The notes under the pieces are model-generated. The model was not told where the DNA came from, searched no databases, and saw nothing but the letters and a program-made list of their open reading frames with translations. The translations under genes and the position numbers were made by a program. Positions 1-15,014 of a stretch of DNA of 64,000 nt are shown one piece after another. The number at the start of each line of letters is the position of its first letter. Positions within the stretch are counted from its first letter, which is position 1. Origin of the DNA: Pithys albifrons albifrons. Taxonomy: Eukaryota > Chordata > Aves > Passeriformes > Thamnophilidae. The DNA lies in NCBI RefSeq assembly GCF_047495875.1, contig NC_092464.1:26940865-27004864 (forward strand), in the 5' to 3' direction.

Positions 1-3000
1 TACATTTTAAGCTTAAGGTTCTCTGAGCTGTTACTAAAAGGAGTAGGCCCCTATTCATAAATATCGTATGGTTGTATTCTCACATCTCTTTAGTCAGTTG
101 ATTACAGCAGTTCAAAATGATAGAAACCACTGAAAGAGGCAACTGCAAAGTTAGATTTGTGTTAGAGGCATTTACCTCTAGCTAAATTAATTTTGTTCCC
201 CCTTACCAGTAATGTACAAGACAGCACTGAATTCTTGGAATATTGTATGACTCAAGAGCCATTTTTGACTTCAGGGGTCTAAACCAGCAAAGCGTGAAAA
301 TTTTGTCTCTCCGGTTCATTTCTGCTTTCTTGGTTGCCTCCAAGTTTAAATAAGAAACCATAAATACTGTTCCTGAAATAAAATCTTCACACAAAAAAAC
401 CCCCTTTAAATCCTTGTTAAGTCTAATGTCTACAGTCACATGACTGTTTAGAATTACTGAAGCAGCTGTGAATGCATATGAAATGAAAAACCTCTGTTTT
501 AAGTACAAGGAATATAAAACATGTTGTTACTTGCTGAATATTTAGAGTGTTAATTCTCCACTTCTTCTCATTATTGTAATTAAAAATGTTTGAATTACAG
601 TTGGCAGAGAATACTTGCTAAAACATGAAGTTATTGGTGTCTCTTGGATAAGATAAAGCTCATGTGGAGAAGTGAATCTTTTGAACACAATGGCTAGCTG
701 CTGTCCTGGTGGTGACAATCAGTGACAGTGAGTCCTGTGGGATTCACTGAGATTTCATGGAGCAGTTTTTGCTGAATTTTTATGCCCAGCTGGCCCATGA
801 TCTATTTGATCACTTCAGTACATGCACCATCTGTTGCTATTGATCATTCTAACGTGTGTACAAAGTAACTCCTAACTATCTTATGTGTGTGAAGTATTGT
901 CCTATGTGAACAATTTTTCATCTGTTGAAGGCGGTTCCCCTAATTATAAGTGCATTATTCTCATATAGTATAGTCAGTTCTAAGGCCAGAACTGTCTGGG
1001 AGATGTTTCTGGAATGACTAGAATCTCCAGACAGGAGATTAATCATTTTAGTTTAATATTAAAATAGTACCAAGCAGTTGGACTATGTACTTCAGAATCC
1101 ACCTGTGGGAAGCTCTGGATCTGTTTGAAATTCTAACCTGAATTGCCATATAAGTTGTTCAAATGCTTTGTGTTCTATTCTGTAAACTTTTTTTACTAGA
1201 AGAAGAATAAAACTGGTATACACAGTTGAACTTAATATTCAGCTTCAGATTTTACTTCTGATAGTGCTTAAACCAATCTGATGTTTATTTTCAAACTATT
1301 GTCTACTGTGTAATGGTTTTCAGACTTCATCAAATAAATGGACAGACACACAACTGCCATAATGTCAACCACTGGAATTTCATTAGCAAAAGTAATTTGC
1401 TATCCTGAACCGTTTACTACCCCTACTATCCTATTACTATCCATTTTAGATGCAATTCCTTTGAATTACAAAGCTACTTGTCCTAGACTGACCCAGCACT
1501 CAGGTCAGAAACTACTCACCTGAGCAAAACAAATTGGTTTGTGGTTCCTGAAGCATCACAGATAGATGAGTTCTCCTGTGCTTGCTCATACCCGTTTATT
1601 TAGTGATGAGACTTAATGTTTTATGGGTCTTGTTTTGAAGTCTTCTATCTGCAGCTGAATCAAATCAAGGCTAATTGGTGAGACTGGCTGTTGCTTAACA
1701 TTACAGGCTGGTCCCATGCAGAGGATGTCTCCCTTCTTGTTGATGCTGCTAACTTAATTTTGTATTAATCAATGCCAGTACAGTTTGTTCTGAGGGCATA
1801 TATAAAAGTGATTTAGTCAGTTTTGTAATTGTATTGCTATTTTGCCTTCTTCCCCCTTTGTATTTCAGATAAAATTAAGACAAAACATATTCATTAAAAA
1901 GTATTATTTGGTTTTATTGGAAATGTTTCAAACTATAGAAAAAAACGGAAATCATCTGAATTCAAACGAAGGCGAATAAAAAGGAAATTAATCCTGTTAC
2001 AATTTACATACATAATTTTAGAAAAAGCAACAATTACTCTTTCAGAAAAACCATATTATGCATCTTGAGGTGTCCTCTGCCTTTTTTTCAAGAAGTAATT
2101 CCTTGTTTGGTATAAAAGGCACACTTTAAAAATACAAAGTGTGGTAAAGGAATTTTTAGTAATTTTCTTTTGCCCTCGGATGTCCCAAATATTCTAACGA
2201 CTTTAACCCCACCTAATAAAAGCAGGAAGGATGTTGAAGAATTGACAGTAATTTTCCCAAAATACAAATCAAGAGAAAAATGACTGTTAATGTTACTTAC
2301 TCCTCCTTTCCCATCATACACCTGCAACCTATATACTACAATGGCTCCGTGATGCTTATGTTTCAACTGGGGACCTGTAGTAGTGAGAAGAAAGCACTGA
2401 GGCACACAGATTTATGTAGGAAATATTCAAAGGCAAAAAGCAGTCTCTCTTGTCCACACACAAACTCTGACATAGAGGCGCATTGGTCCTTAATGGAATT
2501 CAAAACTTAACATGGTCCTTTATGCTATTAGGGCAAAGTCAAAATCTTACCTCTTCAGAATTTCAGACAGTTGTCCTCAATTTTCCAATCAATTTCAAAG
2601 TGAGACATGAAGAACTACGTTCAAAGTGATATAAGTTATATGCTATCCGTGCATATAATTGCCAAATTATTAGTCAGCTCAAGAAATATATGTAAAAAAC
2701 AGATGCACAATTATAGTAGGATTTTTTTTTCCTGGACAGCTCAATATTAAGAAGTCTTTCTATTACCTTCCAGCAGCACACACTTCTGATAAGCACAATA
2801 AAAAACAAGATAACTTTTGCAGAAAGAAGTGAATGTTTCCATTTGAAGAAATGTCTTACTTGGGAAAACATACAAAACTTTCAGGCACAGTAATCATCCT
2901 TTAGGTATGAAAAAATAGATTAAATATAGTAATAACATAATAGATATGATTTCTTTTGAGATCGAGAACCAACAGTATACACTGTTCAAAAGGAAACACA

Positions 3001-3069
3001 GGCAGGATGATAAGAAGTTTTGTTTTTTCATAGCTTATATAAATAGTTGCAATAGAGGGCAGTATGAGA
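1..3069. other. AT-rich sequence, no gene recognised
   Basis: No open frame longer than about 105 codons occurs on either strand, and none of the short frames reads like a known protein. No splice-bounded exon, tRNA or repeat family could be recognised. A short A-rich stretch and ordinary homopolymer runs are the only visible structure. Confidence 0.6.
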
Positions 3070-3170
3070 AGCACAGGATCATTGAGGTTGGAAAAAAATC
3101 CCTGAGATCGAGTCCAACTATTAAAATAGCACTGCACCACTCTGTTCACTGCTAAGCCACATCCCTAACA
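3070..3170 (-). mobile_element. CR1 LINE 3' tail fragment
   Basis: Read on the plus strand this starts with a version of the CR1 3' end in reverse complement (AGGATCATTGAGGTTGG), followed by a degenerate 'gagtccaact' block and 'gctaagccacatccct'. That order is typical of avian CR1 tails inserted on the minus strand. Only about 100 bp remain, with several substitutions, so this is a strongly 5'-truncated, old copy. No coding part is present. The subfamily cannot be named. Confidence 0.8.
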
Positions 3171-4488
3171 GGTGCCTGCTATATATTGTGTCAAGTCATG
3201 AATTTGATTCAGCAAAAAGAAATGCATATGAACACCTATGAAATGTTTGATCTTTGAACAAGGTGAACTAACTTACAGAGTGTTTGAAGATATTTAGGTG
3301 TTTACATGTTTACAAGATGGAAAAGTATTATTCAGAGACAAAATGGAAACTAGAAAAAAGGGGGAAGCAGTGAAAACTGATTGAGTGCTAATATGGTGTC
3401 ACCGCCTGGGAAATACTTAAGATGGCTATTATTATTTCAGATTGCTTTTACTAATTTTTTCTCAAAAGAGTGTTTTTGTAGTGTTGGCTGTAGAAATTAA
3501 ATACCTCAAGTGGAACTGAAGCATCTTTGATATTGTGTATCTTCCATATCAGTAATAAAACAAAGCAAAAAACATATAACTGTCCTCTGAAGTCTAGCAG
3601 GATGGAAATTCTGCTTATCCTTGTTACTAAAGGCTATGTTGTCAAAGTATATATTAAAAGGTCATTAAAAAGATATAGATGAGGCTCATGCTTTCTTTCC
3701 TTACTTGAAAGTAGTTATGAAAGCAGTATGCACACAGTTTTTTAATATAAAATACTTTTTTCACTTTATGGCTACCGCAATATGGAATGAATAGCCATTT
3801 ACTTGATGGCTGAACATGGGAATGAATATTAACAGATCTTGCCTTTATTTAGCTTATCTATAGTATAGCACAAGGAACCCAGAGAAGTGTTTAAGGAGAT
3901 TACTCTTAATACAGGAATACATATGCCTAATTTCCTTAGCTACAGTGTACTAGATCAGGTTTTATTCTGTGATCCTTCCAGTGTGTATAATAGCAGAATA
4001 ATAAATGTGTATGCAGGTAGAAATAACTAAGTCATCCAATTCAAGCAGATGCACAAAACTGCACAGGGCCTTTTTCATTATCTGAAGTTAAGAGATACAG
4101 ACATTCTAACCTGGCAAATGGTAGTATCAGAAGGTGTTATAAATAGGACAGATCATTTTAATTACTCAGATCTTGGCCAAAGACCTAAATTGAGCTTGAT
4201 TGATCTGTTCTGTTCATCTTTAGGCATAATTATGAGAATACAGCCAATTAAATGATCAAAGAAAAAAAAAACAACAAGAAGAAAACCCAAAAAACTGATG
4301 AAGGGATCTTTTCTAGTCAGATATTAAATTTCTAGGATGACCTTTACTTTCAAAACATTGAATTTTTATGATATTAGAAAGATGTCATGCCGTCCCTGAA
4401 GGATGTGCCATTTTCAAACAGGAGAGAAATCAAGAATAGTTTTTCAGTCAAAGAGTCTTTATTTAAAAAAGAGATGCGTGCATTTTCT

Positions 4489-4598
4489 AAAAAAAAAAAA
4501 ACACCACCACCACCAACAACAAAAAAACCAAATAAACCCCAAACCACCAAAACGCAAGCAAAAAAACCAATTAAAAACCAAACCAAACACCCCAAAAT
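4489..4598. repeat. A/C-rich low-complexity tract
   Basis: A run of 12 or more A is followed by CACCACCACC and then mixed AAACC, AAAC and CAAA units with almost no G or T for about 110 bp. No fixed period holds over the tract, so it is low-complexity sequence and not a clean microsatellite. Open frames across it give Lys/Pro/Thr/Gln-rich translations that are artefacts of the composition. Confidence 0.85.
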
Positions 4599-7500
4599 CA
4601 GCATAGGATATATCCTACGCTACCAAACTACTAAAACATATATTAATATATTAGTAGTGTTCATGGTGATTAGACACAGTTTTATGTTGAAGGTCTGGAT
4701 CAAAATTGGTCTAGGTATGATGTTTCCATTCAGGGTGTTTTGGGGGTTATCCTTCATCTCACCAGGAACTACTGTACTGGTAGCAGGGATGTTTTAAGTA
4801 CTGATGGAAAGTTTCCAAGTCAAAGAGAAGAGAACTTTGTCTTCCTTTATGAGTTCTCTAATACCTTAGGGAACCATCAGGATCATTATATTGTTGCATC
4901 CACTCAGTATTTTTTTACTGCACTTTGTTTTTACTGAAATAAATCTTTATTGAATCAAATGTTCTGGGTGAAGAAGATGATTATTTCAGTAAGGAACACC
5001 AACTAAATTTAAATCTCGTTCAACCTAAAGTGAAGTTTTTGATTTTTACTTTTTGTTCAGTAACAGAAGAGCACTGGATATTAATGTAACCTTAGGGATA
5101 TCATCTTTAATCCACTGAAGCAAAACATGTGAATGAACAATGATTAAAAGAAGAAAAGCATTTTGCTTAGTCCATTCTTTGTAGAAATCATAGAAAGAAA
5201 AAAAAAAGGAAAAATTACATTACTCCTTTAACCTTTAGCTGGTGTAGAACACCAAGTTGGAAACACAGCAAACTAACAAGTTTGTATTTCTCACTTGCTT
5301 CAAGGAAAATGGTTTTGATCCACGGGACCATGTTCTCACTTAAGCATCTCCTAAACAGAGTGTGAAAGGGTAAGTTTAAGTTGTAATGTAACTTTAGAGT
5401 ACCTGGGAATACTAGGGAAATTAATTGCATGGAAAAGAGTCTTTCTCATTAAATATGTTCAGATAGATTAACTTAGAAACAACTGATATAACTTCTTTTT
5501 CTTTTCTTTTTTTTTTTTTTTACTCTGGAGATCAAAATGTGTAAACCAAGTCCAATAAAAATCTATAACAGAATATTAAAATGCAGAATGTGTGCACCTA
5601 AAATCCCTAAACTTTGTCATAGCAAATGCACAATTCTTTGAAAGTGGTATTTCATGCAGGCACTTTTGAAAAGCCCAATGTTAGTTCTAGAAATAACTTC
5701 TTCAGTAAGAAGCCTTTTCTGAGAACTTACAATTATAATATTTGTATGTTAAATATTATTTCAGAATTAAAGCACCTGAAAATTGAAAGATGGTAGAATC
5801 TGGCTAATGTCAACATGAGAAATGTGGCAGCTTCTTTGTTTCAAGAAATATGTATCTTGAGGGAATACGAAAATGAATAATGTCAAAATCATATCAGCAT
5901 AATGAAAAAAAAAATACTGTACTTGTCACATGGGCCATTGCAAAACTTTTCTGACCATACCAGGGAAAAGAAAATCCTCAGAGTGTTGTTGAGATTTTCT
6001 TCTTAACAAAACTAGAGCAATTTTAAAAATAATTTCCCTCATGCCCTTCTGAATTCTTACAGGTGTGTGGTAATGAGCCTAGAGAATAAGAAAGTACAGG
6101 GCACACAGGATAAGTCATGAGTATCACCTTAATCCAGCATCTGGGAAGCAGGGAGGGGAAGAAGATGCTTACTAAAGTGTTCTGAGATACTGTATAGTGT
6201 GCTAATTCAAAGAACAGTTTTAGAAATTTGCTTGGTATTTTAATTTTCTGCTTATAATTTTCAAGCATGGACTGTCTGATATAAAATGAAATCCATTACC
6301 AAGAAAAATGCAATGCTCAAGTGTTATGAAAAGTTCTACACCACATGTGTTCTAGAATAGAAAAACATTGGAGGGAAAACACTAGAACTTATGAAAAAGC
6401 AAGACGTATCAAAGGATGTGGAGATCTTATAAAATACAGTGATTGCAAAAAAAGGACAGGAAAAGCACAAGAGGAAAATTGTTTCAGGGAGGTTGCGTGG
6501 TCTGTATAAGGTAGTAGTACCCTTACAAACTGATTGGACAGTCACATGTAGGGAATAGGTTAGATCTTGCCCTTCCATGGTTAATAATAAAATAGGAGAC
6601 AGCTATCCGCTTGGGATTCCTAAAGAAGCTGGCAAGGACCTGGTGTGGCTCAAGGCTACAAGGATAGTGGAGACCCAAATGATCCGTTACTTCACCGTAT
6701 GTGACTTTACACTCAAATGGAAAAGCAAATGCAAGACATGTGCAGAAGAAGTTCACTTCACGTTGGACAAAGAATAAGCAGTCAGAGAGCAATTGTACTT
6801 CTTAGTCTGTCTAAGGACTTCTTTATTCAGGATTGTCTTTAAAGCAGACCCTATCATTTTTCAAAAAGCAAGGGCATGTAACAAGGGTACTTTTCAAAGT
6901 ACCTGGGTTTCACAGTAACAACTCTGGTAACTTCTGGTGCTACTTTTCTCAGAAAATATTTGACTGTTTTCTTAATTTCCCTTTTAATATAAAAATTACC
7001 TTCAATGTGCTCGGTATCAGACATAAACAAATTTTGCCTTTCAGGAGCACTTCCCTTTTACTTAAAGGAATTCTATGTTATCAGAGTAGATATGTTACTT
7101 CAAGAGCTATTTTGAACAGTAACACATGCAGGGAAATTAAACTGTCTAGGAAGGTTCTATACTAGAAGAAGTCAGTCTATTTTTCTCTTTTATTTTCCTT
7201 TTTTCCAACTAGGAGCAACTGCAAGTGAAAAGAATACAGCAAAATACCCTAAATCTTTACATCCTGTATTTGTCCCATGCTTATTATCCAGTTACTGATT
7301 CCTCCTCCTTATTATCTAAATAGAGTTGTCCTGGGGAACCTACCATCTGCCTGTTGTAAACTGCCCCGTTAATTCTCACCTGACTACAGCTGCAAAACAG
7401 ATGAGAACAAGAAGATGGAGTTAATGAATGAGTCCTGGTAAAGATCTCAGCAGGGTACCTCCTTTAATTCAGATCACCTTGGTAGTTAGTATGACAACAA

Positions 7501-7721
7501 GCTGTTACCACCAAATGATTCCAGTTCCTTAAGTATAATGAGTCACATGTTCTCAGTATGCTTTTGACTGGACAACTTAAAACTACTGTTGTGATTCATA
7601 ACCCCCTGTTACACGTTATAAAATTCCATGTAGAATTTTCACCAGAAAAGTTTTCAACATAAAACCAGTTCATGGTAATGGAAAATGGAATTAGTGAGCT
7701 GGTGATACATTAGAAAGTAGG

Positions 7722-7795
7722 AAAAACAAACAAACAAACAAACCAAAACCACAAAAAGCCCCCAAACCGAAATCAAAACAAACACCCAAATCCCC
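7722..7795. repeat. (CAAA)n plus A/C-rich tract
   Basis: Five consecutive CAAA units run into irregular AACC, AAAACC and CCCAAA units. The style matches the tract at 4489-4598: strongly strand-biased A/C composition, no fixed longer period. Confidence 0.85.
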
Positions 7796-10700
7796 ATGAT
7801 AAAAATATGTAAATCTTTTGGATCAAAATATCCAATAGGTTCTTGAAGGTATTTTTGTTAAAAAATAATGCACACCATGATATTTTCATCAACTGGAAAT
7901 GTTATAGAAAATCTAGTTCTATGTTTCACATATTTTCTTGTTGTTAAGAATAATACAGTCTGAGATAATGACCTACATGTGCTAAATGACAGTTGTTACA
8001 CAGGGAAAATACCAAAAGAATTTGCATACCATTAACAAGAATTAGAACTGCTAATAAGCAGTCACAATAAAGAAAATCCTAGAAATATGGAGTGTGAAGT
8101 ATGAAGAACCTGAAGAACATTTGAAATTTAAAACCATAGAAATTCAACTTGTTCAGACAATGATCCTTCTGAAAAGTTTGAGCATCCAAGTTAAAACTCT
8201 AAAAGTTATCCACCTGATTTTGAACTGCTGTCTATTTTAGAAGTCACTGAAGGCTTATATATGCCAAATTTTGAAGGGGGAAAAGTCGCATTCACATGCC
8301 AGATGAATAACTGCACCTTTCTCATATTCATACCATCTTTTTTACTGCCAGTGAACATTGCATTGATCCTATGAAAAGTCTGTGCACAAACATTTTCCTC
8401 AAGTTAGCTAAGCTGTGGTGACTTGTTAGGTGTTAGAGGGAAATCACTATCAAGATTAGGTGGTCCTAGTCAGTTTGGATACAGTAGTGACTTCCTCTTA
8501 TATCACTCAACTCAGAAGAGTGTGAGGAGGGTGGAGAGAAGGAAGGAAAGAAAAGAGCATATTCTTCTGTGAACAATTTCTAGCTGGCACGAGCTGGAAC
8601 CATTGTTGTGGATACAACTCTTCCAGACAAGATGAGCAGAAGGGGTAAGGGCCCTGCACTTGAAAGCCCCAGATGGTCTAATGAGTCATTTGTACAAAGT
8701 GTTAAAGAATGACATAGTTACTAAGGGCTAAACTGACCTGGTGAAGAGAGATGAAGAGTTTAAGGGAAATTTTCCATGAAAGTTATTAGTTAAATAAGGC
8801 TGCAGATCACTGACTGCAGATAGCCATTTTAGGATAGGAAAAGAGTGCATTGTCATATTCACATCCACATCTATACCTCTCACAGATCACATGCTAAATT
8901 TTACTGGGAGAACTTTATGATAAATTTGCCTATTTTGGGTAACTCTCTCATATTCTATGACTTAGAGACTTAGATACTCTCTTTAGAGACTCCTCCTTCT
9001 GTGAAACTGTCTACTTTTGAACACTGATAAATCCATTCAAGAACTGACATCCCAATGGATAAAGAAGTAGAACACTTGAAATGAAGAATATGAAAAACTA
9101 CAGTCATGTTCCTCATGAATTAAGCCAGGAGAGTGACACTTGAAGTTCTGTGCATTCTATTCATACCATATGCAACTATCTTTGAGCCTTTCTTGACATT
9201 CTTTTCTTTGCATAGTCTCCCCAAAAGGTATAATTCATGCATCCATCTTGTACAGAATTTTGAGGTGCTTTAGCCATCCCACTTTAGGATGACAATTTTT
9301 TCATTAAGAGCTTTTGGAAAATGATGGTCTTCAGGCACTCTTTCTTGGGTGACTAAACATTCATGAAAATTGGTGATGATGAATGGGACATTCAGTCTTA
9401 AGAAAGGCTTTCTTCTCTATTTATAATTCTGATGATGCAGAAGGACTCTACGGCAACTCACTCTTGCTATCTGGTCTCATGACATTTCGAAAATAAATAT
9501 TTTTATGAAGGTCAGCTGCTTGTTTGACTGGGGAACTTCCTCTCTACTTCAGATATGGAGAGCATTTCTTAATATCTGTGGTTTCTTCCAACTTGATTAA
9601 ACTGAACAATAAACTACTAATTAAGAAGGTTTGAAAGTTCTGTTTTTAATGTTAGCTTTGCAAGGTAATCACTGCAGGAAGTGACAGGATAATAAAGGTG
9701 CTTCTGAGTCATGCCCAGTGTCCAAGTCACTATGTAGGATATAAAAGACATGTGCAGGAGAAGAGACTGAGTCAGACTTGGAATCTACTTTTACATCACT
9801 GTTACCCCTGAGATGATCTCAATTCATTTAAAAAGTTATTTCTTGGGAAGTGTCTTGAAAAGTTGTTTGAACTTAAAGATCATACCTATTCTCTACATTA
9901 TTTGGGGCCATGCTTTGAAGTTTTCTCTTTCGCCTCGGCATTTCAGCTAAGATAGTTCATTGCAAAATGAGACCATAAAAATACACACAATCATCATATT
10001 ACTTGTCTCAGACTTGAAATGTTACAAGAAACTTAAGAAGAGCTCTTAGAAATTAATACACAGCTGTAAATAAAATCCTGAAGACAGCAATTTGAAAATT
10101 CTTTTGACATAGTATTTTCTTTTGTCTTGCCTTATGACGTATGCATTATTATAAATCACATTATGAAAAATCTGTCTCCTGACTTTACACTATGTGTCCA
10201 CTGTTCAGAAGTAACAGAATTTGCCACTGGGGTAAGCCAAAAGAGTATTTAATCAGATTCTCGACCTCCCTTTTCCATACCTTTTCTCTCAAGTTTCATA
10301 CATGTGTACATACAGAGCTACACATTTGCTATATCACTCTTTGTGGCAAGCAATGGCAGGAAATTTCATGCTGGGTGGCAGGATAAGTGTGACTATGCCC
10401 TGACCAATTCCAACAGCTTTGGAAGATGTGTTTGAATGATACCTGAGAGAAAATTCAGCTCAGACTGTTATGAGTTCTTTACTTTTCATCCTCTAAATGT
10501 TTCATCTCATAACAGGTCCTTATCACATTTCATAATTTGACATGACACATGAAGCTAATTTCAGATTGTTCAAGTAGTTAGGCAGTTTAAACAACTGGTT
10601 TCACTGAAAAGAAATTTGAAAAAATATTTATTTGAAATTCAAATCAGTGGGCTTGCAGTGGAAAGTTCAGTCTTTCTTCTCATTCAGTTTGTCCTAGAGA

Positions 10701-12779
10701 TAGTGGCAACGAGGGAGCAAATAATTCCTCCAAAGATTTTCTAAGTTACCCATGACATTCATGATGTTAGTTCTCATATTCATGCTGTCACATGGGAAAG
10801 GCCCTTCCAGAAGCACTGCTGGAGAGAAGAAATAAAATAGAAGTGTCTGTAAACCAAACAAAGCAATCATGAGTTCGCCTTGAAAGGACCTTTCTTCCTG
10901 ACTGAAGGGTTCTGTGGCCAGTGGAATACCATGCCAGAGAGGCAGGTGTCAGCAGAAGCAGGAGTAGAATTGTCTGTCAATGTCCCAGCAGTGTATTTAA
11001 AAGACAAATAGTGCTTTGTACCAATTATCTGATCCACAATGCAAAACTAGATTTAGATATGATACAAAGTATATCAAACATATTTTACTATGTAAAAAAT
11101 CTACTAAAATGTCTGTTTTTCTGAGAAATGTTTATAAGTGAGAAACATGTCCTATGACACAGTATCTCAATCAAGACACTACTAACCAATCATATTTTTT
11201 TAAATAATACCGTAGTATTTTTTAAAAATCCATTGAGACATTGTATTTACTGCTAGGCACCACTCTTTTGGAATTTATCTGACTTTTTAAATATTTTTGT
11301 GAAGCTCTTTTGTATTTTTGGATTCAGAAAAAAGAGAGTGAAGGTTATATTTAACATCTGTTAAAGTTCCTATTTCTCATCTTTGAGTGCCTGTATGTTT
11401 TGAAGGGGTTATTTTTATTGCTTCTAAAATACTTGTTATTACATTTTTAATGTAATTTATATTTTGTTATTATATGCCATAATGACATCTGTTGCAGATA
11501 AGTGAGAAAAGATCAGACAGAAGTCATTAATATTTCCTGGGTTCCAATCTGAAAATCAGAATTTTCAACATTGCTTAGTTGGTTTGAGTGCTTCTGTTTT
11601 ATAACATTTTAGCAACTTCATACTAAAAAAAAAAATTAAAAAAAAATTGGAACGTACCTATAATGAAAAATTTTAAAATAAATTAAACTAAGGTCTGTGA
11701 ATGTGTGGGCATGTGTAAAGTTGTGCTTTGTAAAACCAGAATTAGGTAAAATAGAATAATATTTCATGTAGTAACTGCAATTAATAGCATGTATGTGATG
11801 AAAAGATGTGAAGGAAAAATGAATGTGTGGGTGTTTCTGTGTGTACAAAGGAGGAATGGAGATTACAAACTGGATAAAAACCCCTCAACATCCACTGCCA
11901 TCAGTACTGAGTAGAACTGCCAAAGATGCCAGTTTCATCATTTACTGCAGCTGTGCACCTGCAAATGCCACCTGGATTCTCTGTCACTGCAGCAGTTTCA
12001 GAAAGGTCTGAATATTCAGCCACTGAGTATTCTCAGGTTTTATCTACAAAATATTCTAATTAGTTTTGCTGCTAATAAATGGCAGAGGAAAACAAGTGCC
12101 TCTAGGATTTGGCTAGGATTGGTGAGCAATAGGGGTTGCAGTGCTTAAGAATAACTTAATCTTCTATGCCAATAGATGCATCAGTGGACTGCATCAAGCA
12201 ATCAAATAAGGATTAAAGAAAAAGTCACATTGGCTTTAATTTTCTTAGTTTAACTGCTTGGCATATATTGCAGAAAACAATTAATTCAGGCTGTTTCTAG
12301 CAAAGAATAACTTCAGAAAGTTTAGGGTTTATGAGCAGCCCATCTGAAATGCAACTTCTTAAATTGTTATTACATTTTCTATCATCAGAAAGGGAAATAA
12401 TAATAACACATCATTGGTTTTCTCAGGTAATAGCTATTATATATAAATACCACTAAGGTTACAAAAGAAAAATAACCAGACGAAGTACCACTGCTGTAGA
12501 CTTAGATTTATTTTAAGTAAGGCTGCTGAACAGTGGTAAAGAGGAGAAAGTCTGATTAACAAATCATGCAAGATGTGGCAGCCAGCCACTGGCTTGGCGA
12601 TTGCAGACTTATCTGGATTGACAACAAATGAAGGAAAATTCAAAAGGAAAGACACGAAAAATCACAAGACTAATACTGTCAATTTTCTTGTTACTCTGTG
12701 AATCTCCATAGTTCAATCCCTTGGCCACTGATCTTGAAAGGTCTGTTGAATTTCTGAGAATGAGGTGAGCTCTGTTTCC

Positions 12780-12802
12780 TTTTTTTTTTTTTTTTTTTTT
12801 TT
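12780..12802. repeat. Poly(T) run of 23
   Basis: An uninterrupted run of about 23 T. It may be a retrotransposed A-tail on the minus strand or a simple slippage run. No gene-derived sequence was recognised beside it. Confidence 0.85.
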
Positions 12803-14980
12803 ACACTGCTTCTATCCACTGGCATCTTTTTTATCCTGTATGGTCATTCTTTTTTGCAGTCAATCAGAGACTTGGTAGCAGAAATAAACACTCTACAGTG
12901 TGTTTCCTAACAGAGCCACAGAAACGAACCTTACACTCAGTCTATTCTTGAGAAATTAGACTGATACTCTAAGAATGTAGTGGGATAGTTATCATGATAA
13001 CAACAGAACATGTTCACTGTTGTGAAGGACCCTGAAAGCATCATGAAGAAGTCTGTGTGGTATTGAGGAAAATGCAGAATAGAATGGAGGAACTCACTGG
13101 AGAATACTATATGATAAGATCTTCTCATCAATTATGTTTTTGCTGCCCTCTAATCTGTCACTGAGGATCATAGGGAAATGGTAGGATATGCAGTACCAGC
13201 AACTATGATGGAAGGAGATTAGGGCACAGATAAAGGTTTGACCTGTGCTGAGAGAACACAGCATTTGTTTTACCTGTAAATAACTGGGTAATGGCCAAGC
13301 ACTGAATAAACAGAGATTGTAGAAAGGAATGTGATTCATAAAATAAAGTATCAGTACAAAGTTATTCTAAGTGTTATATGTTTCAGGGCTGCTGAAATCT
13401 GTTAGAAAAACCTGAATTTTAAAATGTTATGGAAGAAGAAGCGGCAAGATTTATAGACCAAAAGGACTTACCAAGCAAATAAAGAAATTAAGGCAGATGG
13501 TCTCCATGTTATGTAGCCCAGAAACAAATTAAGCATATATTGTTAACCATATCAGAGAATCTATGAAGAGGTTTGTGAACAACTTTTGTTCACCTAAATT
13601 CAACAGGAGGTTTTGAGTAGGATTGAGAAAGAATGCTCTTCTCTGCAAAAGACCTTCCTTTGTCACAGAGATTGTCCCACATTTAGGAAGTCCTTGTGGT
13701 AGACACAAAACTTCATGTACAAATATTACTAAGCGATCAAAATAATGTCAGACTTTTGAATGCTTTTTTTCATTGAATATGGAATGTAGGGATGTTGCTA
13801 CTTCACATGGAGGCTGCTACAGCATTTAAAATAAGCTTTTACAATAGTATTCTGCGTTGCGTGTGCCTTGATAACTTCTACATATTATTATACAGACCAT
13901 TTATACAGCTAGATGATTTCCTTTCATTTTGTCATATAGAAAAAAATACATTTTAAGTATTTTCTTGCAATTTTACTTTTCAATGTGCTTAGCAGAAGAC
14001 AATAAAAGAGGAGAAAACCAATAAAAAATTGCTTTAACATGTGTCTTTGAGGCCATAGTGTGCTTATTGAATAGTCAGAAGGGCAAAATAAAATGATATT
14101 TCCTTCATGATTACCTATGCAATGAAGAAATTTCTTTTAGAATATACATCATCTCTCCCCATGCATACTTAGCCAGCTTCCTATCCTCTGTTTTTGACAA
14201 GAAGTATCTCCAGGCAAACCTTTGCATTCCTCCAAGAAGACAAACTGCTATCAGTGAAGCTGGTATGGGATAAAAAACAGATTATTTTTATTCCTTGCAG
14301 ATATAAAGATATATGACCCCAACTAGTAAACAAAATTAATTGAGAGCTGCTTGGGAATTCACAATTAGAAAGGTTTTTCAGGTAAGAATCATGTCCTTTA
14401 CAAAATCTGGATGTTTTGTTCATGGTTTATTGATCTTAAGGAAAAAATAAGAGTATTCATTGTCCATTTCTTTTGCTGATTTGAAGAAATCATGCTGAGC
14501 TGCTCCAAACAAACATTTCTCAGATGTGCTCAGTTCAATTAAGAAAATATTGAAAGATTTTCTCCTTATGTAATTTGACTTTTTCTGTCATCTATGTACA
14601 GAAAAGACCATAAACAGGTTCCATCTTAACTGTAAGTAATGTGTTCTTGACAGATTGCACACACTTTTTAACTTAAAAAAATATTATCAGAAAAATATTA
14701 ATTTAAAATTTGTTTTCTTTTAGTATTGTTTAACTGCTTGATAAGAGCTGAAGATCCAATGCCACATAAGAACTAGTTGCTCCACAGTGTAGAGCTGAGG
14801 AACTGCTGATTTACTTCAATGTTCTGTAGCTAATACCTGCTAGGTATGACTTCAAACACATTGCAGTTTTATTATAGCATGAGAACTGTATCAGGGGTCT
14901 GGTCAAATCTACTAAATCTGGTCAACCTGTATAATAATCATAAAAATGAACAACTGTAGTTGAAGAAGTGAATCCATGAC

Positions 14981-15014
14981 AGAAAAAAAAAAGAGAGAAA
15001 AAAAAGAAAGAGGA
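14981..15014 (+). repeat. Homopurine tract (A/G)
   Basis: Thirty-four purines in a row, mainly A with GAGAG and AAAG units. Such tracts are common in introns and intergenic DNA. No function is implied. Confidence 0.8.

Noticed and set aside
6577..6777. Possible exon with Lys/Cys-containing frame
   Set aside because: Sixty-six codons, no known motif, no convincing splice sites on either side and an equally long frame on the opposite strand.
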